From positions 1,984,001 through 2,048,000 of the forward strand of contig NZ_CP102269.1 of the NCBI RefSeq assembly GCF_025148635.1: 64,000 bases of DNA, in the 5' to 3' direction. The stretch comes from Butyricimonas virosa (GTDB lineage: Bacteria > Bacteroidota > Bacteroidia > Bacteroidales > Marinifilaceae). Positions 17,748 through 26,691 of this stretch are shown here, in pieces; positions within the stretch are counted from its first letter, which is position 1; the number at the start of each line of letters is the position of its first letter. A model generated the notes under the pieces. That model was given only the letters and a program-made list of their open reading frames with translations, was not told where the DNA came from and ran no database searches. The position numbers and the translations under genes are program-made.

Positions 17748-18845
17748 ATGAGACGAATATTATATTTTTTATTATTAGTTTTTTTAGTTTCATGTAAGAA
17801 TAGTGAGAATATCGAATTATCTTATTTCGAATTGGAAGATTTTCCGAGAACAAAATATTGTACATCGAAATCTATTAGTATTCAAGTTGCTAATTCTTTG
17901 TCTTATCATGTTTTACATGATTCTTTAGTCTTGGTGACTACAAGGGGGAATGGTGGTTATTTTGTTGAAATGTATAACCTAAATAGTAAACAAAAGATTA
18001 TGGATTTTGCACAAAAAGGGCTGAATGCGAATCAGTTTTCTCATGCTAGAGTCGTTTTAGATGAAACGAATGTTTCTTCGATTTTTTATCTTTATAATGT
18101 AATAACTAATTCCATTGTTGAAATCAATATAGATTCTTTATTAAAATATGAAGATAGTTATTCTTTTAAAAAGATATACTTCTCTGGTTATACGAATGTT
18201 CCGAGTTTTTGTAAATATGATGAAACAAGATATTTAGCACAAAATAAATACTATTCTATTGTTAAAGATTTGGATAATGACGTAGACCGTTTTCTTTTTG
18301 TAAAGAAAAATGAGTTTGATATTACAAATAGTACTTATTCAAAGTCTTGGGAATACAAATATTACTTGTCAAATATAAATAAGGTGATAATGTTTAGTGA
18401 TTCGACTAAGAATCGTTTATGGTGCGTATTAGATGGAGAAGATCGGTTTGATATTTATAAGAGAGATGATTTAAGTTTATTGAAATCATATAGTGGCCCT
18501 TATCATTATGATGTTGAATATGTTGTGGGCGAAGCAGGGAGGGGTAGTTTACCATTAGTGGTGAGAAATGGAGTGTATTCAGGATATAGTGCGGCTGTTA
18601 CAACAGACAGTTGTGTTTATTTGTTATTGGGAAATCAAAATTATAAAGGGAAAAGAGAACTGCCAGATAGAGTTTTAGATAAAAGTGAAATATATAAATT
18701 GAGTTGGGAGGGAGAGTTGTTATGTCGGTATATTTTAGATAGTTATGTGTATGCTTTTTCAATGGATAGTGAAGGAAAGTATTTTTATTGTACTGTGAAA
18801 GAAAATCGTCAACTTGATCCTAAATTTGTATATTATGAACTTTGA
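17748..18845 (+). CDS. Beta-propeller-like lipoprotein (BF3164/TolB-like type)
   Basis: A 365-residue lipoprotein with lipobox LVFLVSC (Cys at about 16). The body is a series of beta-strand repeats (HDSLVLVTTRGNGGYFVEMYNL, IFYLYNVITNSIVEINIDSLL, KNRLWCVLDGEDRFDIYKR, VYAFSMDSEGKYFYCTV) like the six-bladed propeller lipoproteins (BF3164-like) that neighbour small secreted peptides in Bacteroidetes. Such proteins probably bind a ligand at the cell envelope. I start at ATG 17748, since the six upstream bases only add a TTG start. The stop codon is one base before the next gene. The base composition is visibly richer in A/T than the upstream genes. The family call is based on fold pattern only. 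Confidence 0.6.
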   Translation: MRRILYFLLLVFLVSCKNSENIELSYFELEDFPRTKYCTSKSISIQVANSLSYHVLHDSLVLVTTRGNGGYFVEMYNLNSKQKIMDFAQKGLNANQFSHARVVLDETNVSSIFYLYNVITNSIVEINIDSLLKYEDSYSFKKIYFSGYTNVPSFCKYDETRYLAQNKYYSIVKDLDNDVDRFLFVKKNEFDITNSTYSKSWEYKYYLSNINKVIMFSDSTKNRLWCVLDGEDRFDIYKRDDLSLLKSYSGPYHYDVEYVVGEAGRGSLPLVVRNGVYSGYSAAVTTDSCVYLLLGNQNYKGKRELPDRVLDKSEIYKLSWEGELLCRYILDSYVYAFSMDSEGKYFYCTVKENRQLDPKFVYYEL

Positions 18846-18846
18846 A

Positions 18847-19323
18847 ATGATTAAAAAGTTTTTGTTTTTTTGTAGTGTAATACTTTTTTGTGGCTGTGGT
18901 AATAAATCAAATAGAGAATTACAACATATAGAACTTGGAGAGTTCCAGAATCAAATAAAAAATGATTCTGTGGCTTATAGGATCGTATGTATAATTGATG
19001 GAGGGTGTTCTTTGTGCATAGGAGATTTTGTGGAATTAAATATGAATTTTCTTAAAAAGAAGGATGAGTACAAATGTCCATTGTATTATCTCGTCATGAC
19101 AGGTGATCCCGTGATATTTGAAAGTAATCTAATGAAATTTAATCAAGTTGTAAGCGGAGAACTTTTTGTTGATACAACTTATTCCTTGATGCAAGCTAAT
19201 CAATTATTTAAAGAATCTAGAATAGAAGTATTTTTAATAGATAAAGACAACCAAGTTTTAGTTTCAGGGAATCCCTTTATTGATAAAAAAGTACGTTGCC
19301 AATATGATAACTTATTGAAATAA
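18847..19323 (+). CDS. CxxC thioredoxin-like lipoprotein
   Basis: A 158-residue lipoprotein (signal ending ILFCGC, Cys15 or Cys17) followed by a compact domain with YRIVCIIDGGCSLCIGDF; the CSLC pair is Cys54/Cys57, placed after a predicted strand as in thioredoxin folds. Later parts YLVMTGDP and IEVFLIDKDNQVLVSGNPF fit the second half of such a fold, but no cis-Pro is obvious. The neighbour at 19338 has a CxxC at the same residue numbers. It starts right after the stop codon of the propeller gene (an ATG at 18835 overlapping that gene is possible). A redox role in the envelope is inferred. Confidence 0.6.
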   Translation: MIKKFLFFCSVILFCGCGNKSNRELQHIELGEFQNQIKNDSVAYRIVCIIDGGCSLCIGDFVELNMNFLKKKDEYKCPLYYLVMTGDPVIFESNLMKFNQVVSGELFVDTTYSLMQANQLFKESRIEVFLIDKDNQVLVSGNPFIDKKVRCQYDNLLK

Positions 19324-19337
19324 TATTATTTGAGAGA

Positions 19338-20378
19338 ATGAAAGAAGCTATATATATATTATTCATATTATTATGTTCTGGATGTGTACGTCATCATTCC
19401 AATATTGCATTTGAAAATAAAAGTTTTGAGGATATTCTTGGTGATACCTCATTGATTGATAAAGATCATGTACTTTTTTTAATTCGGATGAAGGATTGTG
19501 TTTCGTGTGATTTATTACAAGAGGGTGCTTTTCGTGATCGAAAATTATTGCAAAGATTGTCTGATAAATATATGTGTGTAGAGCAATGTATTGATTTAGA
19601 AGAAGATAAATTTGTCGCACAGTTGCTATATGAGTATAGTTTTCCAATGATTGTTGTTTTTTCTAAAAGAGGTATATTAGAGGCATTGGTGATAGGGAAT
19701 AGAACTGCAAAGGAATTAACATTAATGTTGGATAAAATTGAGGCTCATCGTGGTTTTGTTACAAACACTCGTAATAGATTCGTTTTAAATGATACATGTT
19801 ATGTTGATTTAATAAAAAAAACGGTGAATGCTTTTCTTGCTTTAAAAAGTGAGGACTTGGGAAAAGCAAAAGATGAAATTGAAGCATCAATAAAGATCCA
19901 ACCTTATTTTTACAATTTGTATATAGGATCCCAAATTTATAAAGAATTAGGGGATACAGTTCGTTTTATAGAATGTACAGATCAAGCTTTAAAGATGAAT
20001 GATCGTTTTGATAATTTATTGTATAATTCAATAAAAGAGAAAATTGGTAACCCAGCTGAAGAACTAGATCTTGTTACTTCAATTTCTTTTGAAAAGACTA
20101 TACATGATTTCGGTCGTATATCGAGTGAAGATAGTGTGGAATGTTCCTTCCTGTTTAAGAACAATAATTCTTTTCCAGTAATAATTGAAAGCATAAAGCA
20201 ATCCTGTGATTGTATGGAAATCATTTGGGATACAAAACCAGTATTACCTCAAAAAATTGGAACTGTAAAAGTGATATACAAACCATCCTCTAAAGGGGTA
20301 TTTATGAAAGCATTATTTTTGACAATATCTAAAAGTAATAAAATCATTCCTTTACATATAAAAGGAGTGGTTATATAA
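19338..20378 (+). CDS. Lipoprotein with CxxC domain and C-terminal DUF1573 domain
   Basis: A 346-residue lipoprotein (lipobox ILLCSGC, Cys16). Residues ~25-145 look like a thioredoxin fold with KDCVSC (Cys54/Cys57), followed by a helical part with one or two TPR-like repeats (KAKDEIEASIKIQPYFYNLY, FIECTDQALKMND). Residues ~248-346 form a DUF1573 domain (KTIHDFGRISSEDSVECSFLFKNN, ending in a beta-sandwich strand ITLHIKG-like), an Ig-like fold common in exported Bacteroidetes proteins. It is separated from the previous gene by 14 bases. It could present the redox domain at the surface. The combination of CxxC, TPR-like and DUF1573 in one chain is uncommon as far as I know. Confidence 0.65.
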   Translation: MKEAIYILFILLCSGCVRHHSNIAFENKSFEDILGDTSLIDKDHVLFLIRMKDCVSCDLLQEGAFRDRKLLQRLSDKYMCVEQCIDLEEDKFVAQLLYEYSFPMIVVFSKRGILEALVIGNRTAKELTLMLDKIEAHRGFVTNTRNRFVLNDTCYVDLIKKTVNAFLALKSEDLGKAKDEIEASIKIQPYFYNLYIGSQIYKELGDTVRFIECTDQALKMNDRFDNLLYNSIKEKIGNPAEELDLVTSISFEKTIHDFGRISSEDSVECSFLFKNNNSFPVIIESIKQSCDCMEIIWDTKPVLPQKIGTVKVIYKPSSKGVFMKALFLTISKSNKIIPLHIKGVVI

Positions 20379-20408
20379 GAAGACTATAGATATACTAATA
20401 ACAAACTT

Positions 20409-21941
20409 ATGAAAAAGAGTTCTTTAAAAGGTATGATGAGTAGAGTGATAATTTACTCGATTACTGTATTATTGTCTTCCTTATTTTGTTGGCGGGAGGC
20501 TGATGCTCAAGTACGGGCAAAAACAGTGTGTTTAACAGTGACAGATGGCTTTTCTGCACCGTTATATGGAGTATATGTCGTGGATATCCGTAACCGATTG
20601 TTGGTGACAACAACGGATGAAGAGGGACAATGTAAGATTTTACTGAAAGGATTTTCGGTAAAAGATACATTGGAATTTTCTTGTTTGGGCTTTTATGCAA
20701 AGCGCATGGCGGTGGATTCTCTGCATGACGGACAAGTTATTGTTCTTCAAGAAAGAAGTATTTTATTAGAGGAGGTGGCAGCAGAGGGGATTCATCCTTG
20801 GGATTTACTGAAAGGAATTTCAAAGGAAATTAAGAAAAAGAAAGAAAAAGTAAAAGGATATCGTTATTTTGGGAATGGGCAGTATGAAAAAATAACCGAG
20901 TGTAACGAAAGAGTAGTTGAGTATCGGCGGGAATATGGTTGTTTTGCCACAACCGGGAATACGAAAAAAAGAGGAACCTTTGATCGTGGAGGTGAATATG
21001 GTTTTGTCCCCAAGTATGCGGCTCGTAGCTATCCTCTCACAGTGGATGGGACCGATACGTTAGTCCTTTTATACCAAACGGAAGAAAAACTTTTTTTTGA
21101 ATCCGGGAAACGAAGGGTGTTTGAGTTTATACGAGTGGTGGAACTATATGGGCCTCTATTCGGGGGAATGAAGGACTATGATTTTAAACAGATAGAAACG
21201 GAAAGTGGTGATTATACATTTCAATTTAAGACAAAGAAGTCCCGTTATCCAAACAAAACGTTTTTATCTTGTCAAGGGACGCTTACAATTGATCGAAGAA
21301 CACGAAAGTTGAAAGTTATCGATTTTGATTATGTGGAGTACGCTCTGTGTAATCAGCCCCGTTGGGCTAGGAAAATTATGAAAGAGATATTTTTCTCTTC
21401 ACGGGCTGAGTTGAAGTTTAAATATTGGGCAGAAGGGGAGTATTGTGTAGAGAGCTGTACGATGGAAACAACTTGGAAAAGTAGTAAAACAGAAAAAGGA
21501 CGTTACGGAACATTACCCTCTAGAATTGAGCCGCTGAAGAATAAATTGATAGAAAAAGAGGCATTTGCCTGTAATTCTTATTATGAGGTTCCGGCAGAAG
21601 GACGGAATTCAGCATTTATTTTTGCTATGGGAATAGGATCTTATAATCCACAAGGAGAGTACAATGCCCACATATTTTCTCGCTTACCGGAATTGTTGGA
21701 TTCTAAACAGGCATTTCAAGATTTAAATCAATATATGGATATTGAGAAGCAATTTAAACGATTGAGCAATCGTGCCTATTATCCGGTGGATTATTTGCTT
21801 GCCTCTCCTTGGCGTTGGAGTAGTATATTGACTAGAGGAGAAGGTGTTGTAGCAAATTTTAATAAAATTAGGGAAATGATGTTGCTTTGTTTTTTTACCG
21901 GATGGCGGAATCCGTTAGGGGATGAGGAGGAGGTAAAATGA
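20409..21941 (+). CDS. Secreted protein with carboxypeptidase-regulatory-like domain and unknown C-terminal domain
   Basis: A 510-residue exported protein. After a signal peptide (ends near READAQ) comes a CarboxypepD_reg-like beta-sandwich (residues ~38-125: LTVTDGFSAPLYGVYVVDIRNRLLVTTTDEEG). The rest, from GIHPWDLLKGISKEIKKKK, is an unknown domain of about 370 residues that also makes up the next gene product (shared FGNGQYEKITEC, VEYRREYGCF, FVPKYAARSYPL, RLIEKEAF-like, RLSNRAYYPVDYLL). Cysteines are conserved between the two. Similar beta-sandwich-plus-unknown proteins are often near SusCD genes. The role is unknown; surface binding or folding of the exported substrate is possible. Confidence 0.6.
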   Translation: MKKSSLKGMMSRVIIYSITVLLSSLFCWREADAQVRAKTVCLTVTDGFSAPLYGVYVVDIRNRLLVTTTDEEGQCKILLKGFSVKDTLEFSCLGFYAKRMAVDSLHDGQVIVLQERSILLEEVAAEGIHPWDLLKGISKEIKKKKEKVKGYRYFGNGQYEKITECNERVVEYRREYGCFATTGNTKKRGTFDRGGEYGFVPKYAARSYPLTVDGTDTLVLLYQTEEKLFFESGKRRVFEFIRVVELYGPLFGGMKDYDFKQIETESGDYTFQFKTKKSRYPNKTFLSCQGTLTIDRRTRKLKVIDFDYVEYALCNQPRWARKIMKEIFFSSRAELKFKYWAEGEYCVESCTMETTWKSSKTEKGRYGTLPSRIEPLKNKLIEKEAFACNSYYEVPAEGRNSAFIFAMGIGSYNPQGEYNAHIFSRLPELLDSKQAFQDLNQYMDIEKQFKRLSNRAYYPVDYLLASPWRWSSILTRGEGVVANFNKIREMMLLCFFTGWRNPLGDEEEVK

Positions 21942-21953
21942 AATAGAATAGAT

Positions 21954-23174
21954 ATGAAGATAAATAATTATTACTGGATTATACTCGTTGGATTGTTTCT
22001 TTGTATTGTAAATTGTGTACAAGCAGGAGGGAATGAAACCGGACTTTTGCCTGGGATGAGTAAGACATCTTTTGAAAAGATATTGAAAAGGACGTCAGAG
22101 AATATTAAGAAAAAACGGGCGTCTGCAGACATATTACAATTTTATGGAAATGGACAATATGAAAAAATTACAGAATGCCGGGGAAAAGCTGTTGAGTATC
22201 AGAGGGAATATGGGTGTTTTGTGAAAGTTGGTAATTGTCGTAAGGATGGCAATATTTATACAGGAATGTATTCTTTCGTTCCTCGTTATTCTGCCCGTAG
22301 TATCCCTTTTGCAGAAAATGGCATCGATTCTTTGTGTCCATTATTCGAGAAATATGATGAATATTATTACGTGTCAGGGAATCGTAAAATTTTCGGATTT
22401 ATGCGTGCTTTAGAATGGTGGGGGCCATTATTCGGTGATTTGGTTAATTATGAGTTCCAGCAATTGAGTGTTAATGGTGAAACTTTGACATTTCAATTTG
22501 AAACAAGAGATTCATGTTACCCACATAAAATACCGTTCTATTGTGCAGGGATTTTGGTACTTGATCGTAAAACATGTGAATTAAAAAAGATTGACATTAA
22601 TCAAGTAGAGTATTATTGTTGTGGCCAGCGGGGATGGAAAGAGATGTATTTGAAAGAGGTTCCGTTGGATTCACGTGCTGTAGTGGAATTTAGCTATGAT
22701 GATAAAGGGGAATGTTTTATTAAAAGTTGTGTATTGGAATCTGTTTGGAAAGATGTGCCGTTGGAGAAATGGCCATTCACTAATGCTCCGTCAAGAAAAG
22801 AACCAGGGAAAAATAGATTAATAGAGAAAGAAGCCTTTTTCTGTGAAACTTGTCAGCGTGTTTCAAAGAATATACAGTTTGAGGATCTTCCTCCAACGCT
22901 CATGTATAGTGTATGTAATCTGCAAGTAGAATATGTATCGGATATTTTCGGGCCTTTGCCTGAGTTGTTGGATGTTAAACAGGCTTTCATTGATTTAAGT
23001 AATGATGTAAATATTCATGAACAATTCAGGCAGATGAGTAATCGTTCATATTATCCAGAGGATTTCTTTTTTGTTTTGCCTTGGTGTATGGAGGCGGATG
23101 AGGCTTTGAAAGACTCTTTCTGGGAAAATAGTCTTAAAATTAATAAAATGATCTTGCTTCTTTTCTTTAAATAA
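21954..23174 (+). CDS. Paralogue of the preceding protein lacking the carboxypeptidase-regulatory-like domain
   Basis: A 406-residue exported protein (signal ending near CVQAGG) that aligns over almost its whole length with the C-terminal ~370 residues of the protein encoded at 20409-21941: FYGNGQYEKITEC, VEYQREYGCF, FVPRYSARSIPF, WGPLFGDLVNYEFQQL, APSRKEPGKNRLIEKEAFFC, MSNRSYYPEDFFF. The tandem arrangement with a 12-base gap points to a local duplication followed by loss (or gain in the neighbour) of the N-terminal beta-sandwich. Function unknown. The shared conserved cysteines fit a disulfide-stabilised extracytoplasmic fold. Confidence 0.6.
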   Translation: MKINNYYWIILVGLFLCIVNCVQAGGNETGLLPGMSKTSFEKILKRTSENIKKKRASADILQFYGNGQYEKITECRGKAVEYQREYGCFVKVGNCRKDGNIYTGMYSFVPRYSARSIPFAENGIDSLCPLFEKYDEYYYVSGNRKIFGFMRALEWWGPLFGDLVNYEFQQLSVNGETLTFQFETRDSCYPHKIPFYCAGILVLDRKTCELKKIDINQVEYYCCGQRGWKEMYLKEVPLDSRAVVEFSYDDKGECFIKSCVLESVWKDVPLEKWPFTNAPSRKEPGKNRLIEKEAFFCETCQRVSKNIQFEDLPPTLMYSVCNLQVEYVSDIFGPLPELLDVKQAFIDLSNDVNIHEQFRQMSNRSYYPEDFFFVLPWCMEADEALKDSFWENSLKINKMILLLFFK

Positions 23175-23199
23175 ATGGTTTAAATTAAAATATTTAATC

Positions 23200-26100
23200 A
23201 TGAGTATTAAGAGAATAATAATGGTTGCTCGTTACGAGGCCAGACTACTACGACGGAGTTGGGTGTTTCTGATTTTTGCAGTCTTGGGAGTGGTGGGAAT
23301 TTCGAGTTTCCAGTTTTTAATTGGTAGTGTTGACAGTGCAATGGAATATGGATTGACTTCCGGACGGAATTTGTGGTATTTGAGAGCGTTGCCGTCCTGC
23401 ATCCCTTATATGAATGCCTATCTTTTTAATAGTTTACAAGCACTTTTGATCGTGTTTTTCGTGGCTGAGATGGAGAAACGAGCACGAGTGACAACCATGG
23501 AGCCGTTATGGACCCGGCCTTGCACAAATGGGGAGTTACAGTGGGGGCGAGTTCTAGGCCTTGCTGGAATGGTGGTTGTCTTAAATATTATTTCCATGCT
23601 GGTGACTTTGATGGTTCACTTGTTTACTCCAAAGGGGAGTGTTGAGGTAAGCATGTATGTATTCTATTTTTTTACCTTGACATTACCGGGTTTAGTTTTC
23701 TTTTTGGGAATATCCATGTTTGTGGTACATTGGATTAAATCGCAGGGATTGGCGATTTTGTTATTGTTGATGCTTATTGCCGGTATGGTTGGGAGTACGG
23801 GAGGATTACATGGGTTGCTGGATCCATTGGCGAGGACGATTCCCGCTATATTTTCTGTTGAAGTCGGGAGTGCAAATTTAGGGTTGTTTCTATTACAACG
23901 ATTGGTGTTCTTGGGTTTGGGTGGGGCGTTATTGTGCTTTTCTATTTTTTACGTGGAACGTTTGACAGGAGAATCGGAAAGGAAAAATATTTTGCGATTG
24001 GCAGGAACCGGGTTACTGGTAATTGCTGTTTTTGCCGGGGTGAGTTATGAAGGGTATTTTGTCAAAGGTGGAAAACAGCGGGAGGCGTTTAGGCAGGCGT
24101 ATGTGCGAAGTGAGGATAAGGTAAAGGTGCATATACTGGAACATGATATTCATTTTAAAGAGAAGGTAAAAGGAATGGAGGCTTCCAGTCGAATGGAAAT
24201 TTGTAATAAAACGGGCAAGGAAATACCTTCGATTATTTTGTATCTGAATCCATCATTGACGATTTCACGATTGACTTGTGAAGGGCAGAAAACCCGATAT
24301 TCTCGTGACGAACAAGTGGTCGAGATCAATCGGGTAATACAGCCGGGAGATACGTTAGTGATTGAGATGGAATATGAAGGGGGTATAAATGAGGGAGTAT
24401 GTTACCTGGATTTGCCAGATAAGGAGTTTTATGACACGGAAGCGAATAGAGTTGGTATTTTCCGTTTCGGGAATCGGCAGGCTTTCGTGGGTGAAGAGGT
24501 GACGTTGTTGCAACCGGAGTGTTTGTGGTATCCTCAAAGTGTGGCACCGATCCATTTGTCTTCGTTGTTTGATCGACAAGTGGATTTTACACGTTATTCT
24601 TTGACTGTAGAAAATGCTGCCGGGCGTATGGCGGTTTCACAAGGGGAACCGGAGCGTTTAGAGGGGAAGACTTTCTTTCGGCATGATCATGCTTTACAAG
24701 GAATCAGTTTAAGTATCGCGGAGTTTGATAATCGTTCGATAGAGGTAGATGGGACACAATATGATATTTTCTTTTATAAAAGTAGTGATTTTTTACTTCA
24801 GGCATTTGAGGCCCCTGAAAAGGCATTTAAATTCATGATAAGGGATATTAAATACATGACGGAGTCAACTGTTTGCCAGATGGATGAAGATTATAAGCAA
24901 AAGGCAAATGCGGTTTGGAGGAAACGAGGAGAGATCGAGGGGGAAGACCCGGAGGCATACAGCCCGTCGGGACGGTATCCGTATAAATGGTTTATCGTTA
25001 TGGAGACTCCGGTTTCTTATTCGAGACGTTACCGGGGATGGGCTCAGAATGAAGAATACCTGCAAGCGGGAATCGTGTTTATGCAGGAACGGATGGCCAG
25101 TGCTTTTTATTTCGAGAGCACACCACCACCTGTTGAGGAGTGGGATTTTGTGGCTATGAATAATTTTAAGAGGGATATTGCGATGATTTTTAAATCAGGG
25201 AAATATAAAATAGCTCCGATGTTTGTTGGGAATACTTTTTTCATGAGTTCTGAGGAGTTCCCCGCGATACAGGAGGTAATCAAGATGTTCGGGATGCCCG
25301 TGGATAAATTACCGGCTGCGATGCAGGCCCCGGAGAGAGTTCGGGATGTCGCTGCCTATTTGAAAGATCATAGTTTGATGCAGGCGTTTACGGACGAGGG
25401 GGTGTCTCCTGAATTGCTAGGAGAAATTATTGAATGGAAGACGATAGAGTTGAAAGAATATTTGAAACATGAATTGTCTGAGGAGAAATTATATGGTTTT
25501 TATAATCGTTTTTTACAGGAACATTTGTTTGAAACAGTTGATATAGATCTATTTTGTGAGGAATTCATGAAGGAGTTCGGGATGGACTTGAAGGAGCGGT
25601 TAAGGACGTGGTACACCAGGGATCATTTGCCTGTGTTGCTACTGGAAGATGTTGTGTTGACTGAATTGCCGGAAGAAGAAGGTGGGGAGGGAAGGCAAAG
25701 TAAATCTGCATATGGTCGTTTTAAAGTGTATAATCCCGGTGATGTGGAGGGGGTGCTTGTGGTTTCTGCGGCAAGAATAAAAGGGGAAAAAGTCCGTAGT
25801 TTTTTAATTCAAGGACACGAGTGTAAGGAGATCCGGGTGAAAATGGATTATCGAGGCCTTATGATCACTTCCCCGCTGGTGCAGAACATTCCTTCGGGAA
25901 GATGGGTATTAACAGATGAAATACGTCCTTTTGAAGGAGATACCTTGACGGGAGTCTTTCCTGCAGATTCAACGGTCTTTTTACTTCGGCCCGGAGAAAT
26001 TATCGTGAATAATCGGGATGAAGGTTTTAGGCTGGTCGAGCCTCAAGGGGAGAAGTTGTTCACGTTATTACGGGGAGGACCGAAATCCTGGGATAAAGCA

Positions 26101-26559
26101 AGACGAAATTATGAGCGTTGGGTGGAAATGGTCGATAATCGCTTTTATGGAACCGTGGTTCATGATGCTTATTGTAAGAGTGTCGGGGAAGGGAAATATA
26201 AAGCTGAATGGACAACTCAGATTCCAGAAGCAGGGGAATACGAGGTATATTTTTATAATGGAGATTTCTTTAAAATGGGAATGCTTTTCCAGGCGAGAAA
26301 GAAAGGTACATGTATATATTATACCGTGTATGATTCATTAGGGGGGCATGAAATCCGAGTTGAACCGGCAGAGGAATCGATGGGATGGGTCTCTTTAGGG
26401 AAGTATTATTTGGAGAAAGGAGAGGCAAAGGTGGTATTGGATGACCGGGGAGGTGGTTCGGAAGAGGTTGACGAGAAGTCGGAGGGAGGTATGCGAATGA
26501 TGCAGAATAAGCAGATGATTGTGGCAGATGCCGTGAAATGGGTGAGAAGAGGGCGTTAA
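23200..26559 (+). CDS. ABC-2 type permease fused to M1-peptidase-like and golvesin-like periplasmic domains (copy 2)
   Basis: This 1119-residue protein has the same architecture as the one at 148-3522: ABC-2 permease-like helices in residues ~1-265 (RRSWVFLIFAVLGVVGISSF; TMEPLWTRPCTNGELQWGRVLG), a further helix at ~265-285, an M1-type beta domain (ILYLNPSLTI, PECLWYPQSVAPIHLSS, DFTRYSLTV), a long helical part without HExxH, and a golvesin-like C-terminus (YEVYFYNGDFF; VADAVKWV). It is the last gene of the FecR-SusCD-thioredoxin cluster. No ATPase gene is nearby, so energising subunits must come from elsewhere or the protein may not act as a classical transporter. The two copies in one window, each with a small Cys-rich protein gene in the same transcription unit, suggest a functional link. 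Confidence 0.75.
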   Translation: MSIKRIIMVARYEARLLRRSWVFLIFAVLGVVGISSFQFLIGSVDSAMEYGLTSGRNLWYLRALPSCIPYMNAYLFNSLQALLIVFFVAEMEKRARVTTMEPLWTRPCTNGELQWGRVLGLAGMVVVLNIISMLVTLMVHLFTPKGSVEVSMYVFYFFTLTLPGLVFFLGISMFVVHWIKSQGLAILLLLMLIAGMVGSTGGLHGLLDPLARTIPAIFSVEVGSANLGLFLLQRLVFLGLGGALLCFSIFYVERLTGESERKNILRLAGTGLLVIAVFAGVSYEGYFVKGGKQREAFRQAYVRSEDKVKVHILEHDIHFKEKVKGMEASSRMEICNKTGKEIPSIILYLNPSLTISRLTCEGQKTRYSRDEQVVEINRVIQPGDTLVIEMEYEGGINEGVCYLDLPDKEFYDTEANRVGIFRFGNRQAFVGEEVTLLQPECLWYPQSVAPIHLSSLFDRQVDFTRYSLTVENAAGRMAVSQGEPERLEGKTFFRHDHALQGISLSIAEFDNRSIEVDGTQYDIFFYKSSDFLLQAFEAPEKAFKFMIRDIKYMTESTVCQMDEDYKQKANAVWRKRGEIEGEDPEAYSPSGRYPYKWFIVMETPVSYSRRYRGWAQNEEYLQAGIVFMQERMASAFYFESTPPPVEEWDFVAMNNFKRDIAMIFKSGKYKIAPMFVGNTFFMSSEEFPAIQEVIKMFGMPVDKLPAAMQAPERVRDVAAYLKDHSLMQAFTDEGVSPELLGEIIEWKTIELKEYLKHELSEEKLYGFYNRFLQEHLFETVDIDLFCEEFMKEFGMDLKERLRTWYTRDHLPVLLLEDVVLTELPEEEGGEGRQSKSAYGRFKVYNPGDVEGVLVVSAARIKGEKVRSFLIQGHECKEIRVKMDYRGLMITSPLVQNIPSGRWVLTDEIRPFEGDTLTGVFPADSTVFLLRPGEIIVNNRDEGFRLVEPQGEKLFTLLRGGPKSWDKARRNYERWVEMVDNRFYGTVVHDAYCKSVGEGKYKAEWTTQIPEAGEYEVYFYNGDFFKMGMLFQARKKGTCIYYTVYDSLGGHEIRVEPAEESMGWVSLGKYYLEKGEAKVVLDDRGGGSEEVDEKSEGGMRMMQNKQMIVADAVKWVRRGR

Positions 26560-26652
26560 ATATTTATTTTGTATTGATTTTGTGATATCGTTTAAATATT
26601 TATCAAAAAATATTAAAAAAAATAAACTAAAAAAGAGGGGTAAACATATTAT

Positions 26653-26668
26653 TATTTTTGTAATTTTG
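26653..26668 (+). promoter_or_regulatory. Possible promoter -7 boxes before sensor kinase gene
   Basis: Two adjacent matches to the Bacteroidetes TAnnTTTG box (TATTTTTG at 26653 and TAATTTTG at 26661) lie 24-39 bases before the kinase ATG in an AT-rich gap. No TTTG/TTG -33 box sits at the usual spacing, so this is weak. Confidence 0.3.
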
Positions 26669-26691
26669 GTGCTGATGTATGAATTGAAGTT

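Noticed and set aside
4625..26559. Classical polysaccharide utilization locus
   Set aside because: SusC and SusD are present but no glycoside hydrolase, polysaccharide lyase or sulfatase gene is found in the cluster or nearby.
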